Of a stretch of 31,068 bases of DNA, positions 30,901 to 31,068 are shown piece by piece (the first letter of the stretch is position 1; each line of letters opens with the position of its first letter). Location: NCBI GenBank assembly GCA_030018875.1, contig JASEHK010000002.1, forward strand, positions 1-31,068. Direction: 5' to 3'. The notes under the pieces were generated by a model, which was not told the DNA's origin, made no database searches, and worked only from the letters and a program-made list of their open reading frames with translations. This stretch comes from Endomicrobiia bacterium (lineage in GTDB: Bacteria > Elusimicrobiota > Endomicrobiia > PHAN01). A program made the position numbers and the translations under genes.

Positions 30901-31068
30901 CGTCAGGTTGCGGATGAGTATTCTCACCTGCGAAAGGCCGAAAGCGTCGGCGGCCGTTCCGATTATCTGTGTGAGCGCCTTGATGTCCGCATTATTGGCG
31001 GGATAGTTTACGACGGAGGTCGGCTTGGTGACATCGTAAACGAACTGTCTTGACCCGCCGGTTATTTC
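6640..31068 (-). CDS. Giant multi-repeat extracellular protein (partial; N-terminus beyond the window)
   Basis: The frame is open from the window edge at 31068 to the TAA at 6642-6640: 8142 codons with no stop. The first possible start inside the window (GTG 30927) lies in the middle of an Ig-like repeat, and the 47 codons before it continue that repeat, so the true start is outside. Order of parts, by nucleotide descending: six Ig-like repeats (31068-28766), a transition domain (to 28372), 32 PGE/TAG/YWN repeats (to 16363), seven decayed relatives (to about 13400), eight EF-hand-like repeats (to about 8235), a DLDGDG cluster (8075-7842), fibronectin III-like sequence and an NYPNP/FlgD-like tail. 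There are no enzyme motifs and no long hydrophobic segments in the visible part. Thr, Ser, Val, Gly and Pro dominate and Cys is rare, as expected of a secreted fibre. I infer a cell-surface adhesin or fibre; the function is unproven. Confidence 0.93.
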   Translation of the reverse strand, partial: EITGGSRQFVYDVTKPTSVVNYPANNADIKALTQIIGTAADAFGLSQVRILIRNLTYPSTYWNGASWQVGEPATWPAVTGAADWTYNMSSWTDGHQYHIKSRAYDVAGNAEDPSSGKIFKFDETRPVSRVTLPVDGGFYRLLPTLSGTASDPDTGPGTTGIGSVKVLIRRSNGDYYQGGGTVWQGTVNELPTTLFDMGAGDKTGKWRYDTDMPVWTDGETYTIQCKVYDKALNAELEPLNAGSTFKFDEVAPDSLIGLPENVYDGQNRGYSSIPSITGTAADSNGILGVKIKVYDESEGYTWNDSIGNWDSPDDATEKFWTVVAGSGSGAVQWSTSAVVTWTNNKVYKIISRARDYAGNYQTVLSTTRVKMDNVSPTAAVTIPAGNNINLLPTLSGTARDVETRVLSVRVRIRRQSDGKYWSFTGWQTFGDPANAWVNAAGQGTGVIDWTYSHDNFLDPLSPDYAWTSGQTYTIDVEARDPSLPSSNIRTITDAYIFTFDRQPPVSRAVLPASNGAYNSLSQITGTAMDITAGIQKVQIQIYDVTAGATWYDDGSSKFWSSGDIWVNLSTSAVGGSTVTWSYVEPALMDPLQPDGWKDGRSYRVRSRAHDMAQNNFGASSPNIETNIVTNQFIFDVTLPTSAITVPENDSYQVDIARIYGTSADSFNAVGNSGVLTDGTQVVIVLDSDENGAPSSGDFLWNGSTWTAYGGSLIWRPATGGLGWFSVDEMTGLWRSGKWYLAKARAKDRAGNVQDHTLMHWTRFSVTLPAKSFNVSTLNSNPTAGTAVSLVVEAKDQPDGGGDRARNYRGRVRLTVDGPIGSPGEPEAPYITGDESVAWKGWLPADYRFTDEVQGATTFSALISSETLKLVKAGTRRVYVTDIDSASVSGFVDIAVGVAAPEKLRVRVPGSTDKPGTQSGLGGSPSGQTAGVSFTVTADATDRYWNIVPSTSTTVRLLTASDAYATSLPQDKALVGGDGLPKGATTYSVTLITRGNQTLTVNDQGATNWTAHTTPSPIPLAAASVDRLMVLSPGQTAVWGKPPYGAPYSDGGRSTTTTTMQTAGIPFTVTVFAVDNYWNRRDDANAVIRLVTTDTYDIHPTTTPLSGGSTTFVVTMITAATHYMEAGVFSGTSISSGTSNGVYIRPNPTVGDMKLQALAPGETRIAGKVNEPESSYYGGAAPYGKSGNPDALTAGVTYQATVNLVDKFFNIVTNATMPKVNVGITPYSIESNPVSASLTAGARNFSINYLVSTGQTNGPASRYVAVSDSGETGTNYPGDTSPAISVGPASVSKLQIIVPSEAAAPGASVGKSGSAQSRTAGIAFNVTVRACDQYWNHNTSGDRQIKVVSTDQYAATITESLPAGVGQTIKPLTLRRARPTGNTLDTVYTDITVYDDSGEAVLWSSQTVAAIEVNPDNDSTEGKRRLQIVMPGQTAEPGHSAGVTGSITPRAAGSGFSVTINSVDSNWNRLAVDAPTEARVTLVDDGYAVIPTTKSMIAGQETFIVTPVTAKLQRVKVEDVDGTPPVYVTSTTAQFTVNPAAATRLQVLSPNQNNVPGKWNGSPYASEPYGKNTFSTVNQTAGSPFNVTVNACDSYWNVTSTNVTVDVKVVITSTEEDPYGKVFASTTTLVNTSTFTATAYTAATRRVRAQKVGGGLIEQTGEVITVESAAPAKLLIFVDGESHVPGKCEEAGYSQPYGRAGAPSQQTAGQNFRISVAVTDPFYNRVTNVDPQPTIRLSAADPHDRQPPESGPTYVDEPMSNGQIGIDAPYYWYLVTASTTGWAITADDISPNIYDTANSQPVKVNPAPHAPGEGKPRKLLALLPGETLDSGKPPYTYPNNTGGKSGAATVRTAGASFTLTAHAADHYWNVINDALYGFDPVQGNAYTQVATTDLYDTEPGAEVMVNGARNFNLALVTAGTFSVTAADIESSPPRGYNYQPYTTVVSTVNSAVAVRLLVMMPGESPLPGSSSGKQGSPTVWTAGQSYNVTVDGTDQYWNRRADANATVRLTATGGYETVFSTPQSLVSGRATLPFALFTASSHTIVATDEDMDPLTSYSVPVVTVTFNAPVRLLAVMPGETYKSGRWKQTPAGKEGAPDTYTAGEQFTLTVYGVDNWYNKTSTTTASFVETTDPYDVHPATANIVNGQVTFNQTFVSATDALNWNTSWTLVAKAPQSLMSASSVSGISVSPNAHGADPANRRLIALLPGQTFKPGKFDIAPYGLDGAPSTRTAGTQFAVTVYATDNWWNRNSSFNPTADLTTTDPNDTHPGARALMNGATTFPVTLITRNDTGWSVSVAAGGFTAYDSAAVPMQPNSAAKLLVLMPGQSEAWGTSAGRSDSPSAQTAGSPFTITVKSCDDYYNFQPADTSSVSVATSDLYDIHPATRALIAGVTHFVITPVTASTQTLTASDISSPFMALNISDEFTVLAGTVSRLQVLVPGETLLAGSSAGKQGTPQTLTAGVTFYVTVNATDANWNAKAGYNDPDGIRLDTTDSYDIHPATQPLSNGATVFPVMLVTRGSSHRIYAVDTSIAPDGYYLSHGTSSIVTVIPKIDVLAELRLQTLVPGETAVEGKWNNGVNAAPYGKTDAPTARVAGTGFNVTANLVDRYWNRVDSGVDMQWVELVKLGDYDPYAVYPSSRLLVNGTTTFPVEFRTSGFGSSPSSWTVTLRDVDPNPPSLSDDVSPRITVNPGDAKKYLVIAPGETWAPGKTSGKAGKTEDSTVNTQVAGSTFTVTVYLVDDFYNAPNQNVVATVVTSDVNDTNPGAQGLVGGVKNVDITLVTSSTDGWTVTASGAGYTEYVTPKIKVDPAPPSRLLVLVPAEQHAPGTSSGKTGTVSNQTAGAPFGVTVLITDNRWNLVTTTSALVGVTTEDPYDIHPASNSTTSGVVTFQIEFRRGVGEAYTITASTAGGNNLAKYITPPITSGFGAAEKLQILAPGETAVPGDYDNGGKTGGEPQFWTADVPSLVTVNVVDKYWNRNTNTNPTVRLTADDPYFVPPGNQSTNFGSAEIWTTLITASSTAGGGWKITASTAPGSPAGYLLPDTSPKVRVQSGTASKILVMAPGESPLPGSSTGKQGSSSVRTAGEVFLVTVQATDSKWNPSYSSATVRLTSNDTYAPAIADLVLQDGVTVFATTLITGNAGALNPANRNTTITVADVTSPAPPSPLTSGNSVVPVLAASDAVYLLLLMPGQTHAPGRPPYAPTGEGWYPGGATGNPSAWLAGATYYATVAACDKYWNINSVNNPLVAVAHTDIYGSVPAAMPLEGGKYSFAVNLRKATLYQGVLNDRTTVQVTADGYYVSRSSINVEPAADTPPQAKLLILPQGQTHLPGSSAGKSGTPATQQAGTWFTVRVLGTDRYNNILPAVQPGVTLRTPGDVNDDTAEGLPEYSWDPIYQPLIAGSTVFNITLVTANTSHYLHAEDTDGSGFYYGNTTSDWIPVNPGPPVKLQVLLPGESARPNTPIGKSGTPASRTAGAQFYITVNCTDILWNINQAANPDVGIVTTDPWDNEPAVNSLANGTQIFPLTLVTATTSHYAYAYDQSFTYSAGTSTIFTVTASSWTRLHIILPGQTYAPGKPPYDGTAGWTLDPSSQTAGLAFVATVRGTDNWYNLISTAGGNVSMVTSDPYDTDPAGGGLTGGVRPFNITMKQSSTQTVTASTVEPGVVSGTSQKVYIRPAAINRVMLLAPGEVYTPGNDAGRGRTNVPSARTAGTPFNVIVNAVDAYYNTVSSNPLSTVNTSDPWDVEPSSRALVNGTTTFQLTLVTARVSSATVTAPGLNSDFTGNITVGPNTTYKLQVIVPGETAVPGKPPYTDFDYTGGKSGAPNVNLQAGVAFNVTVRAVDRWWNLTPTPGGVQAILNRTGTPPSLASELNHDIYSPSNNYIGVTDTNGQFTYDWINVSSSATGWNIVAEESEMYSLVRYATPNIKLNPGTAVKFQILAPNQVQRGGSPLGRTGSIVSQTAGAPFIITVNATDAYWNTQTGVTPLVRTMSTDPWADYPLGYQEKSLQGGTTTFIYTLFTATNAVTISVADQGGSPLTSTNTLPFAVLPAGATQLQMLLPGETRVSGKWQESPYGKTGTPTMRTAGASFNVTVNATDKWFNVAPIETSLVDIETTDPWDTHPTEAALTQGSQVREIMFVTAHSSWTVGALDTDEPYLSSGTSAGVWTQPGAPVKIQTILPGETAVWGKPDGKDGAPSNRTAGAQFTLTVNLCDANWNRVTTGADLVSLASTDVYWSTPTALSFGGGTRNFNATLLTAATHTITATAGSYEAGVSSPVAVVPNVPFRLIIALPGQSQVNGKKTVPEGRAGTIAAQTAGVNFTVTAYATDQYYNFISTVAQNPINFAASDQYAVFSGGADRPMTGGIATATLQMKTAANQTITATDNDASSPNLSEHISSVLTVNPNAPKKFQVLAPGEVPNPGSSSGKMAGFNPNNQRAGISFNATVRACDDYWNLSYSTQNINVWTNNPKQSVGGFATSYYFLMTTSGTASVYMNTASTGAVTYRVYADDPLDPSEPDFLEGVSGAITVTPGEPDKLNIVLPGEDFDGSMPNGKRGTPSLLTAGQQFSILVGLCDANWNLVPNEALDSIEVSLPSGGYADIPPPAPIDQLTGYKIFSFTVYTASAAHYIRAADVDLQAPLYSPINSSTFTVRSAGADLLQLLLPGETATPGKCAPAGAPQPYGKSGAPSQRTAGAPFWATVNLTDIYYNLVSDADPQPSVFVHTSDIYDTDPSTATLVSGAQTFPVTLRTATTFHVLTAYDTDGIPPEYTLSASPQFTVRASTATSLLIILPGETRVQGHLQGRTGSANAYVAGQSFNADVFLVDDFNNRIRATDGWPMPEVGITTWDTKDSEPTSKVLIDGYNMFAVGPRTASSTWTLVATDIDGSPPHYSTATSANVRVWPAAAHHMHITNLPTSITAGTGFGARVILHDTYENLVSTGDNWTDYATSGRMVEWWAEVFADPQTPDLPATAGWNVSEYGQKDVGGVILKKAGARELRVYQTNPVEDVSSWRSNTPYHGSLVYTINVNPGPPEAFTPEFITATSGAEHEANEVKVPAGTRSDWGKIQLTAYLSDAYANVVPSSGVPVNLSAFNVAGSTGIISYDATGSDTLAPSATDYAITDSSGSVGVSPKLYYYVSNKLNDTARLRVSTGAVVGNTKTVRSIGGTPYRLVYIDFPSSLVAGNETSVITVRRLDAWDNPSYQGDTMVDLVTNSLAKSQSPARTWEFREYPGGPPPSYNRLYIRGVYKSTSTSFVYYDEMSSTPSGEDGRTGTWTLDAKVGVDTDRWARAELTVNPDATTKVNFDNPVRSITAGTPYEYTASGPGNLSNFWEAQIQDKWNNPTLSTETITLNLTNLRASSTDYDYSGFSVSSAIVIGPPPAFQQPSTSVEITTAAYRARFYYIDTRTSDTYEPAGGSRPVITATAQSRPGWTQGSQWVNVRPDYIRKTAFVSSPQLALIAGATSQAFMFQTQDKFSNPSAILSADLSGDNPRRIRVVSDSAALTRFAIGDTSATWTSSEVIHNFTLGMHTTQFVMTDYLVGTHTLTSKEYVDIGWTAGAQVYQVIPDLPVTTVFTSPQRFLIAGTTIHFDGSGVPSSTMTALAKGGAMVIRRNGDFIPSPISVQMRDRFGNVAVSTENVIVSFSAPYSPNTYAWNDPTIPPDDPTWASISAGVPYNVMIPAGGTIATIYIFETQTGTVTLRAAARTDSNRPFLTTEQNNFITPAPAAYFTLHHPFPVTNPLSVHEPGLLTVRARDRFGNLASGHSFNGQHYTGTILFSHDGNPAKVTLRDAGSGATYYAYAPSDAGTYSTLQVTNQEQGSLKARVTDYATAHLPDGDPAKVVGYTNDMDRDLPARSDGNIITAGVVVSPDDMAPENPLTPEKQTLREGSIYERRTALLQGDGETDEKPSPVPMMRLNIRVQPSGVTQTATITQIRVDKLGTLPSADVTSIGLYRDTNLNGKFDGELFLGGPPADNLVKTGVFNPSANAWYFTDLTEVITATSRNYFLAVRISTVSATPNTLGLRIDNHGYIATSGESVARIAANNFSMRTATSSVLKEEARVFAVSQDIAAWYEVDRGTFSELAKSTWVYQGAPAVGMLKVSMWTPEFTGQMYQVRVTRTGTGYDSDIVGCAIYMDDNATGDPHGGDGIFQPALDQRISPWTTFGADAAALVMLNTTQLIDTTTRHFFVVYRMHDSATPLKSQGARISDANHLILSEGKIQPIPPIVSSLIIVEATRDRTNLVDYNKSAPNNFSVPGMAVQGDRNIPVARLTMATMERAAIWKGLKFDRGNPEGKNNPSDVADIKIWRDSNGNGLLDPATDQVVSPTDNKRTFPVSTLFAALGPTDTTIRVANIQAFIPDLSPFPPAPGRLVIGDGAAEREVVTYDGVDINNNTFTGVARSASPLSFLAGTVVSGQAIVPLVGPLGGQELTTTPKDYFVTFDINILSMVDADANLGLEIRTTEYFSVVLPKYMENRFNMIGLPPVGKSASYVLRLNEYADTVVCVATDTTLGGSLQQQATNQPVLTFTLDTSSSEARWSGLNIYGIGTAGDNNNLVEEVSRVKIWYDADNNGIFSTIYDLLLGSGTFGNTGQPLMSNIVFTSTNVQTIFIKNNDERRQEFKGKSQRFFVSYDITDTAIPNDPETQAPRTLGARVVRNGDNFFISTPNFMVSTGVYSTPLSGRLRDLIPSPRTVTINPTPMFTTKDGSYAAPRLNGGVTGTQNYITLYSNDPSNSAAPTLGLPTSGYAIIGAEIIYYAGKSADTLLGVIRGRLGSASQSHSSAAALGISYTQGDTNNAFMKFTLVSSGFEVRLENITFNRLLPLGLYGDDTDISKVKIWRDNGNGVLDRDPATGEVSEFVETKLGQGIFDGNGLALIALNDPAINRGYTLVTTTPTLYWLTMDISPSAKFSDPDKTPQNEVTGIYCSERTRVALGPPEAGHQMSNYTPDGVLAFPMSSPSAVIVPTVDTMYVRTSDILPTSVVQNDTNAGVIQLTLFTNQNTAVWEGLRIDLSVLDGLGREQVSCVDGDISRVKIWKIIKDTATEIPLYEPAEIMYSSSTAKYLGLITEGTERFVDRTLTVNLKRPQIISPSADVYWVTYDIAENAQVGRTVGLTIQSTGYFNVAVPDLKAFDAGFSPPRNTKASAIMEVKSWSIMRVYDSAKAVNQTGGTYQAATRVPIMRMKLRTDVASSRWWGIDIERIGSSPDADNPYALNSDVKFVKIYKDSNFNEILDAEDNCVSEMSTTLSVTVSTLAAVPFDMLVTSTFSVQGQFPIAGSQLYIKVGDEIMEFSGAGTVMVSGEPRPSLRITRRGLFNTAAATHQSGVTLTKVDMFDLSDNRNRLKLITLSQPQMLAKTAQTYFVAYDIGDDAVAGNSLGVKVQDRAWVRLVSPNENSAVKEEEKGLDIVVGGYPYETSMVTINPVYIRVTAESMSPPAVQQLTAQVPLLRLNYQVDRNNITLNKLRICQVGSIGSPSEAGDGYGDFSRIAVWHDSDGDGVFSSKTDTRLGYVNHGTVDFAGSTATVTLGEKGFEVGTTARTLFVTGDIGEFDLSANPNTKGHLAGVSLMSFGSLVIVPATAGSAVSNTFPYQSGLINIMDKFAPTVSPVSLIPKVWADPFGDGYPAMCVEEINSNGGLPSGYSITKRENKTYQGVAYEVVRVAGPDGGVFIDLDGDGNNDLDDRSERGEKREIDLDGDGIADIDITGNGMLDADLDGDGFADDIIGDLNQDGIPEIDLKKDGNINWGYIPEKWSPDNSRLYARWARVTSANFKEYQAGIGNVADGNNETERFVTEGWLASTVNKKTIENLPLIVARVTKTENSIARLDAPPFALRVGKTDGFEIENGLIYIGSEIMRYTTKTGDTFTIVQRAMYGTQAQDHPARTRVTNHGYFYRVRAVASVSGADVYGPAASLMAYRVDVSPASSPGVPRSDPEKSGKPAESGVFTIEWTPSTDEESGVRAYEIQERVDANPVWRTVRIISGRYGAFQIGGLDLPSNPPREKNRFYYYRVRAQNFAGAWGPWSAVSAPAATGVLSEVISAVSNYPNPVDTRESGEAGKTNIVYVLKQDAEVEIALFDLLGYEVYRWKLSEGQEGARKGANRVPWNGTNSAGQKVSKGGYIAQITVRARGEKTVTVIRKIGVIH
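6975..7312 (-). other. Fibronectin type III-like domain
   Basis: About 110 residues: TIEWTPSTDEESGVRAYEIQ in the first half and FYYYRVRAQNFAGAWGPWS before the end. The W-P--D-ESG--AYEIQ and YYYRVRA-N--G--GPWS elements are standard for fibronectin III repeats in bacterial secreted proteins. A preceding half-unit (YFYRVRAVASVSGADVYGP, near 7400-7340) is split from its N-terminal part by mini-domain copy 4. Confidence 0.75.
7405..7602 (-). other. Inserted mini-domain, copy 4
   Basis: About 66 residues within a fibronectin III-like unit near the C-terminus: NGLIYIGSEIMRYTTKTGD, then IVQRAMYGTQAQDHPARTRV. It shares IGSEIM-Y and R--YGT-A-DH with the other copies, although the host domain here is different. 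Confidence 0.6.
7842..8075 (-). other. DLDGDG calcium-binding cluster
   Basis: Five or more acidic loops in about 78 residues: IDLDGDGNNDLDD, IDLDGDGIADIDITGNG, ADLDGDGFADDI, GDLNQDGIPEID and LKKDGNINWG. These match thrombospondin type 3-like/FG-GAP-type calcium loops. At the DNA level the 18-base word encoding DLDGDG repeats exactly, starting at 7918, 7978 and 8044, with 60- and 66-base spacing. Confidence 0.8.
9082..9288 (-). other. Inserted mini-domain, copy 3
   Basis: About 69 residues inside the seventh block D repeat: FSVQGQFPIAGSQLYIKVGD, then EIMEFSGAG, then LRITRRGLFNTAAATHQSG. It has the same GDEIM and RRG--NTAA-TH-SG core as copies 2 and 4. Confidence 0.6.
10705..10911 (-). other. 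Inserted mini-domain, copy 2
   Basis: About 69 residues between the fourth and fifth block D units: NYITLYS, GYAIIGAEIIYYAG, LLGVIRGRLGSASQSH. The IG-EI-YY and RG-GSA--H signatures are clear. The same core recurs in viral tail and other modular surface proteins as far as I recall. Confidence 0.6.
11840..12045 (-). other. Inserted mini-domain, copy 1
   Basis: About 68 residues interrupt the third block D repeat after its DSNGNGLLD loop. The pattern is a strand (TTIRVAN), GRLVIGDG, a strand with E-VTY (REVVTYDGV), then FTGVARSAS and a closing AGT segment. This is the most divergent of four copies. Confidence 0.5.
13401..16362 (-). other. Giant protein block C: seven decayed relatives of the block B repeat
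   Basis: These units have lost the PGE and GK-G boxes but keep an AG box and a D...N box: SITAGTGF then HDTYEN (from 16362), WGKIQLTAYLSDAYAN (15975), SLVAGNE then LDAWDN (15572), SITAGTPYEY then QDKWNN (15178), ALIAGAT then QDKFSN (14742), FLIAGTT then RDRFGN (14362) and EPGLLTVRARDRFGN (13893). The D-R-FGN form is typical of filamin/invasin-like domains, which supports the same fold for block B. Confidence 0.65.
16363..28371 (-). other. Giant protein block B: 32 tandem PGE/TAG/YWN repeats of about 125 residues
   Basis: I counted 32 units, average about 375 bp. Conserved boxes in order are: KL-VL-PGE or PGQ; a GK-G or PYGK-G loop; TAG-xF-VTV; A-D-YWN (or YYN, WWN, ANWN); a V--TTDPYD-xP strand; L-xG--F-VTL-TA; and a closing D strand. 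First units start near 28371, 27998, 27630, 27200, 26810, 26450, 26060 and 25640; the last near 17480, 17107 and 16720. The form suggests an invasin- or filamin-type Ig fold. Individual copies diverge strongly at the DNA level, which argues against an assembly artefact. Confidence 0.85.
28372..28765 (-). other. Giant protein transition domain
   Basis: About 130 residues that start FNVSTLNSNPTAGTAVSLVV and contain KDQPDGGGDRARNYRGRV, then a strand-rich stretch. It has an AG box like the following repeats but no PGE box. It links the Trp-rich Ig repeats to the long PGE/TAG array and may be the most divergent N-terminal member of that array. Confidence 0.5.
28766..31068 (-). other. Giant protein block A: six Ig-like repeats (first one cut by the window edge)
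   Basis: Each unit of roughly 110-135 residues begins F-F/Y-D---P-S (for example KFDETRPVSRVTLP), continues with a GTA-D box (GTAADA, GTASDP, GTAADS, GTARDV, GTAMDI, GTSADS), a V-I-I strand and Trp-rich loops, and closes with a D-AGN-like box (YDVAGN, YDKALN, RDYAGN, HDMAQN, KDRAGN). Approximate starts are 31044, 30713, 30335, 29960, 29578 and 29168. The pattern fits bacterial Ig-like or cadherin-like beta-sandwich repeats, though I cannot assign a named family. Confidence 0.7.

Noticed and set aside
30925..30927. GTG 30927 as the start of the giant protein
   Set aside because: The 47 preceding codons are open and continue the same Ig-like repeat (GTAADA box), so the gene begins outside the window.

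Overview
The window is GC-rich bacterial DNA, apparently a chromosomal piece from an uncultured lineage. I infer an Elusimicrobiota- or Omnitrophota-like organism. The reasons are the dispersed GTCATTGCGA...GAAGCAAT palindromic repeats, a very long cell-surface protein ending in an NYPNP/FlgD-like tail, and short-period tandem repeats between genes. I could not test this by search, so the phylum is a low-confidence inference.

Layout. (1) 91-3361, plus strand: a tightly packed set murJ (lipid II flippase), uvrC (excision nuclease, without its usual C-terminal helix-hairpin-helix part) and a minimal ogt-type alkyltransferase, with stop/start overlaps at both junctions. (2) 3362-3553: a convergent spacer filled with hairpin-forming repeats. 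(3) 5791 down to 3554, minus strand: argF, then a gamma-class carbonic anhydrase-like protein overlapping it by ATGA, then an endonuclease III/MagIII-like glycosylase. (4) 5792-6049: a spacer holding two palindromic repeat elements, including a 92-bp nested one, and a possible argF promoter. (5) 6580-6050, minus: a small secreted lytic transglycosylase. (6) 6581-6640: a 21-bp tandem repeat. (7) 31068-6640, minus: one uninterrupted reading frame of 8142 codons, still open at the window edge. It fills 79% of the window.

The giant protein is built from blocks, N- to C-terminal: six Ig-like repeats with a GTA-D / D-AGN signature; a transition domain; 32 copies of a ~125-residue repeat with a PGE box, a GK-G box, a TAG-F-VTV box and a D-YWN box; seven decayed relatives that keep only the AG and D...N boxes; eight larger repeats with EF-hand-like D-N-NG--D loops; a DLDGDG calcium-binding cluster; fibronectin III-like material; and an NYPNP/FlgD-like tail. 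A ~65-70-residue mini-domain is inserted at four places. The whole looks like a calcium-rigidified extracellular fibre or adhesin. The transglycosylase directly downstream is a plausible partner for passage through or anchoring in peptidoglycan.

Three of the six complete small genes on the left (uvrC, ogt, MagIII-like) are DNA-repair genes with an alkylation/excision theme, but they lie on opposite strands and need not be co-regulated. argF and the carbonic anhydrase-like gene form a translationally coupled pair. The strongest candidates for something undescribed are the giant repeat protein, its 32-copy repeat family with long-range copy relationships, and the mini-domain inserted into unrelated host repeats.
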